Notes under the pieces: generated by a model
Database searches by the model: none
What the model was told of the DNA's origin: nothing
The model's input: only the letters and a program-made list of their open reading frames with translations
In this document: positions 12,201-24,030 of the stretch, one piece after another
Position numbering within the stretch: the first letter of the stretch is position 1
Layout of the letters: every line of letters begins with the position of its first letter
Position numbers and translations under genes: made by a program
Assembly (NCBI GenBank): GCA_025403435.1
Contig: CM046354.1
Span: 43,163,779 to 43,227,778 of the forward strand
Origin: Artocarpus heterophyllus
Lineage: Eukaryota; Streptophyta; Magnoliopsida; Rosales; Moraceae
DNA: 64,000 bases
Reading direction: 5' to 3'

Positions 12201-12466
12201 TTCCAAATGACCAAAAATAACTAGATTTGTCCAAAGCAAAAATAGAAATCAAATTTTGTCTAAAAGATGGTACAATAAATGTTTCATCAAGATCCAAATA
12301 AAATCCAGTCTTTAACAATAATCTAAATTTTTCTATTGCTTCAACTTCAACCTTCTTGCCATCGCTCACGTAGATGTATCTTTCACCATCATTTGGCTTT
12401 CGGTATCTCAGGCATCCCTGCATAGACACACTAATGTGAGTGGTTGCACCATAATCTATTCATCAA
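9283..12466 (-). pseudogene. pol of element B (protease, integrase, RT, RNase H)
   Basis: Remains of a copia pol read leftwards. The protease motif near 12460 is DYGATTH, with Tyr replacing Ser. The integrase zinc region RLGHIFRRGIERL lies near 12010; core motifs HIDICVPF, FIDNFSRYDYIYLI and DHDGEYYGRY lie at 11850-11620. A linker with WGCPAETRPYRPNEKKLDSR follows at 11373-10978. RT occupies 10962-10138 and keeps an intact YVDDILLANND active site; it reads into FVLGIQ. RNase H is degenerate at 10130-9550, with its end at 9549-9283 (STKSKHIDIKF and MIADPLTKGLP). Several stops and frameshifts separate these blocks, so no functional polyprotein can be made. Confidence 0.88.
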
Positions 12467-13571
12467 ATGTGTTTAGGAACCGAAGCTAAATTAACCTCAG
12501 AACAAACTAAATTAAGAAGCGTACCTTTCTTGGCACGCCAAGCGTGATAATTGGTGCAATGCTTCTTCTTATGCCCTGTAGCTCCATAGAAGAAACAACC
12601 CATATCTTCTAGATCAATTGGTCTCTTTTGTTGTTTCTTTTGTGGCACCGTAACTGATACTTCCTTATCTTTCTTCCTTTTCTTCCCTTTGTCCTTGGAA
12701 GTATTAGCCAAGTGAGCACCCTCTGTCTTTTCTTGCTTCAACCTTTCCTCTTTCTTGCACACAATGTGAGATGAGCTCATTAAGAGACAAAGTCTCCTTT
12801 TGGCAGTAATAGCTCACCTTAAACTGACTGAAATGTGCAGGAAGAGATATAAGAACTAAATGCACTAGCAAGTCTTCAGAAAGGTCAAGCTTAAGTACTC
12901 TTAATTTTGAAGCAAGATGAGACATCTCCATGATGTACTCCTTAATGTTCCCCTTCCCTTTGTATCTCATTAAGATGAGGTTTGGCAAAAGTGTACTTGT
13001 TTCAGCCTTTTCATTTTTGGCAAATCTCTTCTCAATGTCCTCAAAGAACTCTTTGGCTGTCTTTATCGTTTTTGATATAGTGCCCTTGAATGCTTATGAC
13101 ATGTGATTTGACTTCTCCCACCTTTCCATGTCCCTCTTCTGATCAGAGGAACTTTTATCTGTAAGAGGTACAAGAGAAGGAACCCTTAACGCAAGGTTGA
13201 GATCCATGACTCCGAGAACTATTAGGAGGTTCTCTTGCCATGATTTGAAGTTGCTACCATTCAACATAGGAATTGAATTGATATTGGCAGTAATATTAGA
13301 GGTAGAACTAGTAGCCCTTGAATGCTTATGACATGTGATTTGACTTCTCCCACCTTTCCATGTCCCTCTTCTGATCAGAGGAACTTTTATCTGTAAGAGG
13401 TGCTGGAGAAGGAACCCTTAACGCAAGGTCGAGATCCATGACTCTGAGAACTATTAGGAGGTTCTCTTGCCATGATTTGAAGTTGCTACCATTCAGCATA
13501 GGAATTGAATTGATGTTGGCAGTAATGTTAGAGGTAGAACTAGTAGCTAAAACAGAGAACAAAACAAACAA
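12463..13571 (-). pseudogene. gag of element B with internal duplication
   Basis: The gag starts near 13571-13545 with SIPMLNGSNFKSWQENLL, a copia gag N-terminus. Its first 232 bp are duplicated in tandem (13314-13545 and 13082-13313); 232 is not a multiple of three, so the duplication also shifts the frame. The central gag continues through 12988-12704 (MRYKGKGNIKEYIMEMSHLA). The zinc knuckle at about 12600 reads CFFYGATGHKKKHC: the second Cys is Tyr, which breaks the CCHC finger. Stops and the frame change make it non-functional. Confidence 0.85.
13082..13545. repeat. 232-bp tandem duplication inside gag of B
   Basis: Two adjacent copies, 13082-13313 and 13314-13545, both opening GCCCTTGAATGCTTATGACA and closing at GAACTAGTAG. 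They differ at only a few positions, for example TACAAG against TGCTGG and ATATTGG against ATGTTGG. There is no spacer. Confidence 0.9.
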
Positions 13572-14374
13572 ACCAAAAAAAGCTCACATAAGAATCCATA
13601 ATAACAACAATAAATCCAAATAAAGGTAACCCCATCTCAAGATATCGGGCACTCCATTAATATTTAGTCTTTGAACAGAAATATTAATTTGTAGGTGATA
13701 TCTTGGTGTAGTATGCAAACACTGACAATAAAAACATGTCAAACAATAAATCTTCCTTTGGGCCGATTTATTCTTCACATGTAAAACCGAATAATCATCA
13801 CGTGTTTATCACCACAAGTGTACACGCAATTCTGTCAAATATTTCCTTCTTTTGGGCCGGTCAATATTCATAGAAGTTGCATGAACACAACCTTTTATAT
13901 TTCAAAACAAATTAATTTCTATAAGAGAGGTCACTTTGGTGACATGTTGTTTCAATTAATTCATCTTAAAATATATATAAAATACCAATATTTGAATTTA
14001 AAATTGCACCAAAAATGACCAAAATTAAAATAATAATAATAAAAAAATTAGTCAAAGTCAACCTAGTCAAAATTAACAGTCAAAGTCAACATTGACTGGG
14101 TTGGGACTGGACCTGGTCGAGAGAACCCTACCCTGCTCCTAACCTAGCCCCCCCTTTATTTCCTTTGTGTCATAGGCCTAGGCCCATGACATCCTCCCTT
14201 TTTTTTTAAAATGCGGGTCACCCAGGGGTTTAGCCCCCGGGTAAGAGTCTGGTCACGGGCCAAGCCTGTGTATGTTGCCCTTTGTCCAGTCACGGGTCCA
14301 ACTGGACTCGTGTATTTTTTTTTATGAGAATCACATCTAAAAATTATTGATTCCCAATGATTCAACATGAAGAG

Positions 14375-14386
14375 GCTCTGATACCA
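14375..14386 (-). other. Primer-binding site of element B
   Basis: The minus strand reads TGGTATCAGAGC, two bases inside the 5' LTR end; initiator-Met tRNA type. Confidence 0.9.
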
Positions 14387-14388
14387 CT

Positions 14389-14855
14389 TGTTAGAATAAA
14401 ATTGTGATGAAAACCATCATCACCTAGGATCATTCATGTCAAATCACTAAGAATATTAATAAGATGCAGAGGCTAACTTGAATCCATTGATTGAATGTGA
14501 TTCTTGAGTTTGCAGGTTGAGGATCTTCCAAGTTTGGTATGTAAATCCTCCTTCTCAAAATGCTCTATAATTTCTCTGTAGATGGGAAACAAAAAAATAA
14601 TATACGTACTGACTTGGGCACCACAACCCCTTTATATAATTGCTAAACCCTAGCAATTATTCTTAATTACCAATTTAGCCCATCACAAAATTAGTAATTA
14701 TATTTTTTGGTCTCTACACATAGGAGGGCCACACTTAATGATGCATTAAAAGCCCAAAATCTAAATTGATCACTTTTAATTGAGCAACCTTATTGATAGC
14801 CTTTAATTCACATTTATTTAATATATTAGCCCATATATTGGATTTTGATCCAACA
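14389..14855 (-). repeat. 5' LTR of element B
   Basis: 467 bp, TGTTAGAATAAA to GATCCAACA. It carries a minus-strand TATA box at about 14629-14640 (TATATAAAGGGG). It differs from the 3' LTR by scattered substitutions and a short insertion near 14780, so the insertion is not recent. Confidence 0.93.
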
Positions 14856-14935
14856 TAGAAAACTATCCCTATCTCCGAGAGAACTTCAATAAGAAAGCTG
14901 ATTTGTTGATAGAGAATCCGATCCGATGGACCACA

Positions 14936-17195
14936 ATGTTGGGGGTGGCATCGTGGTACGGCTCTAACAATGGCGTCCTCCTATTGAACAAGCACTTGTT
15001 GACCCAGTTTGGGTTCAAGTATCCGATTTTCTTGCACTTAGTGTCATTTTCTACTACTCCATAGTCTACAGAAATGTGTCGCTCAAGTACGTTCCAGTGT
15101 CCTTTAACCAGGCGATTGGGGCTACGATGCTGTTTTTCACAGCCGTGTTTGCCTACTTGATGATTAAGAAGAGGGAGGTTTGGGTTACTTATGCCACGCT
15201 TGTGCCTATAGTTGTTGGTGTCGTGATTGCTAATGGGGTACGTACATAATTTACTTAATTCTTGTTCCCTTTTTCTTTTTACATATAGTACTATAATTGT
15301 TTTTGAATTTTTTTAATGAAATTGTTGTATATAGATATTCTTATGTTCGTGTGTGTGTGTGTTTGTATACCATTTTTAAAGTTTTAATAGCATATATTGG
15401 TATGATGGGTCTTCATGGTTGATGTTTGCAATACTTTTGAATAAAATGTAAACACCAAGAAAAAGAACAAAATAACAAGGACGAGTTCCCTCTTAATTAT
15501 ATTACTTGTGTCAAAATGCCCCATAAACTTTAAAATATACCTGTTATATCTCTTGAACTATAATATGTCTCTATATTCACCCCCTCAACTTTGAAATATG
15601 TTGTTTTTTAAACAAAATAATACTTGTTACCCTCATTAAAAATATAAATTCATCAATTTATGATAAATTCATCAATTTATTTAAAACCCTCTAAGAACCA
15701 ATTTGAATTACGGTAGCTCTTCACTTTTCTTGCATCTTTTTCTCACTTTTGAGTAGGTACTTTAAACATAGAATATACGAGAGTTTGGTGCCTAACTTGT
15801 TAATTTAAAGTGAAAAGGGTATTCACATTGACCCCTAAGTATTATATCTAATTTTAAATCAAACAAAAATTCAACAATTCCATCCAAAAAAACAATGTTT
15901 TAAAATTTGGGGATGAACTTAGAGAAATATTTTATTTCAAAGGGCATAATATATACATTTCAAAGTTTGGGGGACATATTAATGCAAATGACATTGTTCA
16001 TGAGGAATTCATGAAATTTATCAAAATAACAATTGGTTTAGTAAGCTTGAACGGATAAACCACCAAAAACAAAGATAATGGTTTAAAATTTGTAAGAAAG
16101 CCAAATCAAACAAATTATAATTTGTTTCCTTAGCTTGGTTTGGCCAAATATGTGATGTTTGGTTAACCAATTCGAACTCAAAAAATTCTTATTCGAATTG
16201 ATTTTGTTACAATGTTTTTCTAACAAAATTGAAATTTCTACCATGTCTTCCAAGTCGAACCGATAATCCAAACATTACATTAGACTTGTAAATAAATCTT
16301 GACCAAGTGAAAGACTTGAATTGGTCTTGTAAAAATTAACTATTAATATTTTTCTAGAACTTTTAACAAGTTAAAATTTTATTGAAATCATAAAAGCTTA
16401 AAATATCATTAAGCCGCATAATAAAACTAACATGTATAAAAATAAAAAAAAGTTTAACTTAAATCATAAAACCTAGTTAAAATAAGATTAAGCTATAAGA
16501 AAGATAATGTATGATGACAAAGCAAACTAGTTAAAATTTTACTCGAATATAATAGCTTAAAAAATGTTATAACAAAGATAACTTATAATATGAAAATAGA
16601 AAGAAATATGATGCGTTAGAAAAATATTTTTTAAAGAAGATTATAAAATGATTTTGGTTAATTTATATCATTTGAAATATCTAAAAGCGCTGGTCAAACC
16701 AATAAAAAATGAAACCTTCATACTGACCAAACTGAACTAAAAAAAGAAAAAAAAAATTAATTGGTTTGGGTTCGATTTTTGGGTTTTTTTAACACCCCGA
16801 TTGCTATTACATAAGGTTGAGGCATTTGTCACTTCAATAGTACAATTTAAGGCGCAGTCAAGTGTAAATTTGCTGCTAAACTATATTACAACCACACATT
16901 TCTAAATGGTTTTATCATTGTAAATTCTAGGAATATCAAATTCTTAGTACCCACTTTAAGTTATCATATCAATTATATTAACAAAAGTTGCATGTTTCAA
17001 TGAAAAGCTGTCAAACTCAAAATGACCATTAAAAAATTAAAATAAGAATTTGTGTCCCCAGCACTCTAAATCCATATCCATCTGGTTGTAGGCTAAATCG
17101 AGCTTCCATCTGCTTGGATTTATCATGTGTGTTGTGGCTACAAGTGCAAGAGCATTTAAGTCTGTGCTTCAGAGTATCTTGCTAACCAGTGACAG
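14936..17195 (+). pseudogene. Sugar-phosphate/phosphate translocator (TPT family) gene fragment, two exons
   Basis: Exon 1 (14936-15237) starts with ATG and encodes [19 protein letters not shown] then GFKYPIF, followed after a break by [18 protein letters not shown] and [10 protein letters not shown]. The intron (15238-17091) has GTACGT and TTGTAG borders in phase 0. Exon 2 (17092-17195) encodes [20 protein letters not shown] and SVLQSILL, ending at a GT donor. This matches plant translocators of the Arabidopsis At3g11320/At5g05820 type: drug/metabolite-transporter-fold membrane proteins that exchange phosphorylated or nucleotide sugars. About 35-40 codons are missing after YPIFLH, with a frame change; the original frame hits a TAG near 15061. 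No later exons are seen before element G at 17532. Broken and truncated. Confidence 0.85.
15238..17091 (+). other. Intron of the translocator pseudogene
   Basis: AT-rich intron of 1854 bp between the GTACGT donor and the TTGTAG acceptor. It contains small local repeats (AAATTCATCAATTTAT near 15650) and no recognisable coding or mobile sequence. Confidence 0.75.
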
Positions 17196-17531
17196 GTATA
17201 TTAAGCATTCTAGTCTCTCTCTCTCTCTCTCTATCTTTTTTTTCTTTTCATAACCTTTCTTATAATGCGAAAAGAGGGACTTGATCATAAGACCTTACTA
17301 TTGGCGGAGCTAGAAAAGGTTTTCAAAAGGGGCACGCTGCAAAAATTAGATATCATATTTTATTAAATATAGATATGGCTATATATTCTAAGTATGGAAT
17401 GGGGAAGAGTCATTAATTTCTTATATAATAAGGCATAACAACATACCTTAATTATTTAGTGGAGGTACAATTATATTTTTCTTACAAAATGGGGCAAATC
17501 TATAATTTTTATAACTTTTTGTGGGTAAAAC
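17196..17531. other. Sequence after exon 2, with a CT microsatellite
   Basis: Begins with an apparent splice donor. It contains a (CT)n run of about 20 bp at 17213-17232, then AT-rich DNA up to the first LTR of array G. No third translocator exon is visible. Confidence 0.6.
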
Positions 17532-19464
17532 TGTAACACCTTTGAATTTTAAAATGAGATTAATTATGTTAAGTTTAATTATTAAGTGTGCCAATGTAAT
17601 TTTTATGTTAATTTTAGTTATTTAAAATTTTGTTGCATTTGTTATATTTAAAATTTAATTTTTAGTTTTAAAATACCAAATGATATTTTTACACCACTTT
17701 TTTTCATATTTACAAAAATGCCCTTGACCTCTTTATTTTTCCCTCTCTCTTTTCTTTCCTCATTTTTTCACACACACTCTTTCTTTTTCTCTCTCTTTCT
17801 CATGCTCAGCTCTCTTTTTCTCTTTCTCTTTGAAAAATTTTGATTTCAAAGCTTTATTTCTGCTGGTTGAAGATGAAAGCGAGCTCAATTCATCAAGTTT
17901 TACTTCAAAAGTGTCTAATTAAAGGTTAGCCATTTTTCTCCAAAATTTTTTATTTTCGTTTTGAATCTTTCATGTATTTTGCAATCCGAACTTTGATGAG
18001 CTTAGATCATATTTAATCTAAGCTTATAGGACTTGTTTTATCATGGATTTAAACTTTATTTGAACAAAAATCAACTTAATCAAGTTTTTGCATTTTTCTT
18101 AGATTTTCAAATCCATTGTGAAATTGAGTTTAAATTTGAGAAAAATGATTTAAATTTGCCTTGTTATGATTTTTTAAGCTTTCTATATCATTTTTATGCT
18201 TTGGAATTGAGAAAATAGGTTTTAATTTGAATTTTTAAGCTTAAGGAGGTCGAGACACAAAGTCTCAAGTCCCCAGATTTTGCTAGTTTGGCAAGCCGAA
18301 CTTAATCTTCGTTATACCGGATTCAAGAAGTTTGGCAGGTCGAATTCATATCTTCGGTAGATTGAACTATAGCAGTTTGGTAGGCTAGTTCGGATGTTCA
18401 GCAAGCCGAACTATGCAAGTTTGATAGGCTGACCTAAGATGTTCGACAGGCTGACTATGAACTTGGAAAATTATATTTTTCTTTCGATTTTCAATGTTTA
18501 ATGATTTAAAAATGTTTTAAAAAGGATTAGGATTTTGAGTTATGATTATTTTGAGTCAAAAAAGCCCACGGATAATTAAATTAACATAATGATATTTGTT
18601 AAATATGATTTCCGATTTTAAATGCAGTTTTCAAGGTTTTGAACGTATATGGAACATACGTTGAATTTATTTGGAGCTTACGGTATTGGATTTAAATAAG
18701 GTAAGATATTCATATCCCTTTCTTTGACAGTCCCTTTTAAATTGTTTTGGCCAAAGTTTATTTCGTAAATGTTTCCTTTTAAGAATGACTTTTGTCTCTG
18801 ATTTAGAAGAATTTTTTTTTGATATTCTTTTCGATTTCCAAAACCCATAGGTGATATTTTATCAAGTTTCATTCAAGTAAGTATTTATTGATTTTTGTTA
18901 AGATCTTGAGATTTGTTTATGAATGATATTTTATCTGTAATTGTTATTTTTAAATAACTTGTTTTTTTTAAATAATTATCCTACTATGCCTTTCGCTCAT
19001 TTTTTGTAGTTTTTTTTTAAACCCCCCTTCTAGGTTTGAGGAAGAAGGATGGGCTCAAGATCGAAACCTGGCTCTATGGGTAATGATATTTTCTTTAGAA
19101 CTGTTGCATGATATGTGTACTGTACAACTTGTCCCAGTGTTGATGTAGTTTTTGTCTCTGACAATAGTATGCATTTAATTTACTTTAGAGACAATGATTT
19201 TCAGTATTCTCTTATTATTATTCTTGTTATTTGTATTTTATTTACCTACCTACCTTTGTGGTAAGCGTCCACATGATGCTGAATCAGAATAAGATCTCGA
19301 TCCCATCTTTGTGACATTCACGTGATGGTGACCGTCGATGATATTTATTTACTTTCTACATATATTTATTAACTTTTTCTTTATTTTTCTTGTTTACTTT
19401 TTTTAATTTACCTTAATTTCAACTTCTTAACCTAAAACTCACTGACCTCCTCCTCGGGGCGCCA
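17532..19464 (+). repeat. LTR1 of array G
   Basis: 1933 bp from TGTAACACC to GGGGCGCCA. It contains pyrimidine-rich CTCTTT tracts near 17740-17830 and a degenerate palindrome array at 18286-18460. It aligns throughout with LTR2. Confidence 0.8.
18286..18460. repeat. Degenerate palindrome array in LTR1 of G
   Basis: Five to six decayed copies of the TTCGGCAGGCCGAA motif, for example TTTGGCAAGCCGAAC, TTTGGCAGGTCGAA and TTCAGCAAGCCGAAC, spaced 25-30 bp, about 750 bp into the LTR. Confidence 0.75.
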
Positions 19465-19469
19465 TAGAA

Positions 19470-19481
19470 TGGTATCAGAAC
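19470..19481 (+). other. Primer-binding site of array G, first unit
   Basis: TGGTATCAGAAC, one base off the initiator-Met consensus, a few bases after the end of LTR1. Confidence 0.75.
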
Positions 19482-19646
19482 ATAGGCTTCAGATCTTTTG
19501 AGAATTGAACCTATGAGATTTTCACCCTTTTTTTGTTTTTCAAGTTTTATGTCGGGACAGTCGTCGTTAAGTTATGTTTGAGCACACAGTGTTGTTTTTG
19601 ATTTTAAACTTTATATATTTAAAAATTTTGAGGATGAAATTTCTTT

Positions 19647-19660
19647 AAAGGAGGGTGGAT
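19647..19660 (+). other. Polypurine tract of array G, first unit
   Basis: AAAGGAGGGTGGAT directly abutting the TGTAACATCC start of LTR2. The second unit has the same tract at 31521-31533. Confidence 0.75.
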
Positions 19661-21293
19661 TGTAACATCCCTGAATTTTAAAGTGAAATTAATTATGTTA
19701 AGTTTAATTATTAAGTGTGCCAATGTGATTTTTTATGTTAATTTTAGTTATTTAAAATTTTGTTGCATTTTTTATATTTAAAATTTTATTTTTAGTTTTA
19801 AAATACCAAATGACATTTTTGCACTATATTTTCCCCATATTTACAAAAATGCCCTTGACTTCTTTATTTTTCCCTCTCTCTGTTCTTTCCTCATTTTTTC
19901 ACACACACTCTCTCTTTTTCTCTCTCTTTCTCATGCTCAGCTCTCTTTTTCTCTTTCTCTTTGAAAAAATTTGATTTCAAAGCTTTATTTTCACCGGTTT
20001 GAAGAGGAAAGCGAGCTCAATTCATCAAGTTTTACTTCAACAACGTCCAATTAAAGGTTAGCCCTTTTTCTCCAAAATTTTTTATTTTCATTTTGAATCT
20101 TTCAGTATTTTGCAATCTGAACTTTGATGAGCTTAGATAATATTTAATCTAAGCTTATAGGACTTGCTTTATCATGGATTTAAGCTTTATTTGAAAAAAA
20201 TCAACTTAATCAAGTTTTTGCATTTTTCTTAGATTTTCAAATCCAATGTGAAATTGAGTTTAAATTTGGGAAAAATGATTTAAATTCGTCCTATTTTGAT
20301 TTTTTAAGCTTTCTATATGATTTTTATGCTCTGGAATTGAGAAAATAGGTTTTAATTTGAATTTTTAAGCTTGGGGAGATCGATACCTGAAGTCTTGGGT
20401 CCCCAGATTTTGCCAGTTTGGCAGGCCAAACTTGATCTTCGGCATGCCAGATTCAAGAAGTTCAGCAGGCCGGATTTATATCTTTGGCAGGCCGAATTTA
20501 TATCTTCGGCAGGCCGAATTTATATCTTCGACAGACTGAACTGTAGCAGTTTGGTAGGCTAGTCTGGAAGTTCGACAGGCCAAACTATGCAAGTTCGATA
20601 GGCTAAACCAGGATGTTCGATAGGCCAACTGTGAACTTGAAAAATTGTATTTTTCTTCCAGTTTTCAATGTTTAATGATTTAGTTTAAAAAAGGATGATG
20701 ATTTTGTGTTAGGATTATTTTGAGTCGAAAAGGCACATTGATAATTAAAGTGACATAATGATATTTGTTAAATATGATTTTTGATTTTAAATGCAGTTTT
20801 TAAGGTTTTAAACGTATATGGACCATATGTTGAATTTATTTGGAGCTTACGTTATTGAATTTCAAATGAGGTAGGATATTCCTATCCCTTTCTTTGGTAG
20901 ATCCTTTTAATTGTTTTGGCCAAAGTTTATTTCTTAAATGTTATCTTTTAAGAATGATTTCTGTCTTTCATTTTGAAGAATTGTGTTTTGATATTCTTTT
21001 TGATTTTCAAAACCCGTATGGTGATATTTTATCAAGTTTCATTCAAGTAAGTATTTATTGATTTTTGTAAAGATCTTGAGATTTGTTTATGAATGATATT
21101 TTATCTGTAACTGTTATTTTTAAATAACTTATTTTTTTAAAATAATTATCCAACTATGCCTTCCGCTCATTTTTTGTAGTTTTTTTAAACCCCCCTTCTA
21201 GGTTTGAGGAAGAAGGATGGGCTCAGGATCGAAACCTGGCTCTATGGGTAATGATATTTTCTTTAGAACTGTTGCATGATATGTGTACTATAC
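19661..21293 (+). repeat. LTR2 of array G, left part
   Basis: Starts TGTAACATCC. It is interrupted at 21293 by element H; the remainder resumes at 31008. The five bases 21289-21293 (TATAC) are the left target-site copy of H. Confidence 0.82.
20415..20630. repeat. Palindrome array in LTR2 of G
   Basis: Eight or so copies, including a local tandem expansion with near-identical units GGCAGGCCGAATTTATATCT around 20480-20535, absent from LTR1. Later copies are TTCGACAGGCCAAAC, TTCGATAGGCTAAAC and TTCGATAGGCCAAC. Confidence 0.8.
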
Positions 21294-22730
21294 TGTTAGA
21301 CATGTATGCTCTAAGGAGTAAAAATGTAATACATTTTTGGAGACATTTTTATCAATAAAGAATTTATTCATTTATATATACCAAATATTGTCCTCTTTAC
21401 GTTCATATTTGTTGAATGTATGATAAGCAAACAGTAGTCTGAGACTGTCAGTCTAAACCTTAAGAATTGGGCATATGATGGGATGATTATGCGGTAGACA
21501 CGATTCTTAAGGTGATGGTCTAAAACATATGATCCGCAATTGAGGGAATAAAGTTGGGCGCTTTATTCATGTAAAGATTGTTATGTTGTCTATATCCCTT
21601 TTGGGAGATGGTTTGTCTTGGCCATCGGAGTTGGACTCCGTGAATAGAAACATTGGCGCGTTGTCATAGGTGACGATGTGTTGGATCGAGACATAAAATG
21701 AATTGATTTGGATTAATAATTCTGTCTTGGCAAATCGATTCACTTTAGACAATCATTTGTATTGTATCTTAATCCAGAGATGAATAATGGGCCCGTTGTC
21801 TCGACTTGTGTCTTTTGATGTACCAATGGGTGACTCCCACATTTCTATAGTGGCATGCATGCTTGAACGTTGGAGGCATGACTCTTGATAGCGTAGACTT
21901 GTTATTCATAGGTATGGAATCTATAGCTCCTCTTTAGGAGTAATGATATCTTCTTATATGCGTTGTCCTGTAATTGGAAAACTGGAGCGCTCAACCATTT
22001 GGATACATAGGTGTAACCGAATGGTATACTATCTTTGGATGGTAAGTTTTCTAATGGTGAGACAATGGAATGTAAGATAAAAATAATCGGGAAGGTAAGA
22101 CAGAACTTGTTCTTAAGTCGATTATGGATGATCATATAGGGATGCGATACACTATGATATGTCATGGAGACGTAGCTACACGAGCTTCGTAATTCTATAA
22201 AGTTCGAGAGTGCAGCTCCAAGATTTTAGTGGAGTAGCGTTGGAGTTGATAATTGTAAAATGTCTATCTGGGATATTGAGTTTCATAATTATCATGAGCT
22301 TGAACTTTATAGGTCCATTTTGGTCCCCTTTGCTAGCTCACAAAATCCTGTAACGACACGGCGTGCTTTTCCAATAATTGGTGACTTATGTCAGATTTAT
22401 CAGATTGGTTTAAAATTTATAAGAATCAAATAATTCATGTCTGTTTATCGGTTGAATTAATTATGTAAGAAAATTAGTTCAAGATGAACTTGTTGAATTA
22501 TTGCGTTCGGGTAATTCTTGTCTGTTTATCGGTTGTTTTAATTTTGGACAATTAGAACAAGATAAACTTGTAGAATTATTGTGAATTAATTTATTTTCTT
22601 AGAGATTATCTTGATAAAGTTTGTTTTGATCAGATATCTTTTCTATTGGGCTATTTGAATCAAAACTGAGACTTTATCCTTTAGAATCTCGGGTGGAAAA
22701 TAAAAGATTCGTGGAGATTTTTTCTCGACA

Positions 22731-22812
22731 GTTCGACCTGTCGGATGACGTGTTCGGCCTACCAAACTGGCCTGTTCTGCCTGCCTATCAGAAAGTTCAG
22801 CATGCCGACCAA
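22731..22812. repeat. Palindrome array in 5' LTR of H
   Basis: Four to five copies upstream of the TATA box, partly decayed: TTCGACCTGTCGGA, TTCGGCCTACCAAAC, TTCAGCATGCCGACC. Confidence 0.8.
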
Positions 22813-22919
22813 CGACAGTTAAGATTACACGTTTTCACGCGTATCTTATCAGATGTTGATCCGAACTTGATTCTGTTTCAATTTTTTGAGACCTAATCTG
22901 ATATGGACTGACCCTAGGA

Positions 22920-22935
22920 CCAATAGGTATAAAAA
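22920..22935 (+). promoter_or_regulatory. CCAAT and TATA box in 5' LTR of H
   Basis: CCAAT at 22920-22924 followed by TATAAAAA at 22928-22935. The 3' LTR has the same block (TATA at 30600-30607). The LTR drives the genomic transcript in this class of element. Confidence 0.7.
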
Positions 22936-23332
22936 GGGAGCGAGTCTAATGATTTACTCAGAGATCAATTTGAGAGATTAAGAGTGATACTCTTCTAGTG
23001 AGCATCTGAAAACTCCTTGAGAGCTTTTGTTCACAAATCACGAACACTAGCTTTGGGTTCTCTCTGTTGGTTGGAAGGAGAGTCACCGGTGGAAGAGCTG
23101 TACGTGTGAGCCCACACTCACTCCGGTTGTGGATAGAGAATAGCAAAGAAGACCAGTTGGTTGAGGCTCTTCTGGAATGTTACTTCTCTACACAGGTCGC
23201 GGAGGTTCTTCAGCACACTGAGGTTAGTAAGATCTGTTTAATTTATACATATAACATGTCAAACTTGTGTTTTGGAAAATACTCTGATGAAAAATTTTAA
23301 AAAATTCCGCTGCGCACTTTGTTTCCAACAAT

Positions 23333-23344
23333 TGGTATCAGAGC
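23333..23344 (+). other. Primer-binding site of element H
   Basis: TGGTATCAGAGC, two bases after the 5' LTR; initiator-Met tRNA type. Confidence 0.92.
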
Positions 23345-23844
23345 CAAGGTTTTTACATAAATTTGCAAGTTTGTGATTATGTTATATGCATAAATTTTGT
23401 GATCTTAGTCTCTCCTATGCTTGAATTGAATTTTATAGAGAGATGGCACTCTAGGTTTCTATATAATATATATATATGTTGTCATGGATTATATGGTGAA
23501 TATTTATTAATTAATTTTGGTTGATTAAATTGTGTTTAATTATTTATTAATTAATTAATACCGGTTATGGTTCCTTAGAGGTTAGAATGTGTATCTAGGT
23601 TTTTCATGTAATTAGATGGCGGACTATCGTCTCCGTCTAGGAATTGTTATTAATTTTTAATTTGTAAGAATTTTGTAATTAAATAATTATTCAGAGAAGA
23701 CGGAACGAGAAGTCGGATCTTAAAGATTGATGATGGTGCCTCCAGGTATTTCCTGAGTCTCTAATTTTATGTTTTTGAATTGTTGAAAATAAAATTGATG
23801 AATTGCATTAAAATTGTATTTTCTAGATTAAGGCTTCTTCTGCT

Positions 23845-24030
23845 CGGTCGGCATGCCGGACCTCACAGTTCGGCAGGCCGAAGGTCACAAATCGACAGGC
23901 CGGACGTACGGTCCGGCAAGCCAACAGTGGGGCAGAAATTTTTGTGCTCTGCCGGTAGGCCGAACCTTCATGTTCGGTAGGCCGAACCACCATGATCGGC
24001 AGACCGATCATCCAAATCGGACTGCCGACC
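23845..24030. repeat. Palindrome array in leader of H
   Basis: About eight copies in the transcribed leader, for example TTCGGCAGGCCGAAG, TTCGGTAGGCCGAAC and ATCGGCAGACCGATC. Collinear with the array at 3392-3582 in element A. Confidence 0.85.

Larger units (their letters stand above)
8394..14855 (-). mobile_element. Ty1/copia element B, complete but degenerate
   Basis: A 6.46-kb minus-strand copia element: 5' LTR 14855-14389, primer-binding site, leader, gag, protease, integrase, RT, RNase H, polypurine tract, 3' LTR 8853-8394. The flanks CAGAA (8389-8393) and TAGAA (14856-14860) are a probable 5-bp target duplication with one change. Its LTRs and proteins are unlike those of the A/H family, so it is a different copia lineage. 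It sits 81 bp upstream of the translocator ATG. Multiple stops and frameshifts make it non-autonomous. Confidence 0.93.
21294..23330 (+). repeat. 5' LTR of element H
   Basis: 2037 bp, TGTTAGACATG to TTTCCAACA. Core promoter at 22920-22935. The region between TATA and LTR end gives about 400 nt of R-U5. Confidence 0.95.

Noticed and set aside
23067..23300. About 77-codon sense frame in the U5 part of the copia LTRs (also 4117-4353, 30739-30972, 60682-61002)
   Set aside because: It opens with TTG, not ATG, and is explained by LTR identity; the D copy does not keep it.
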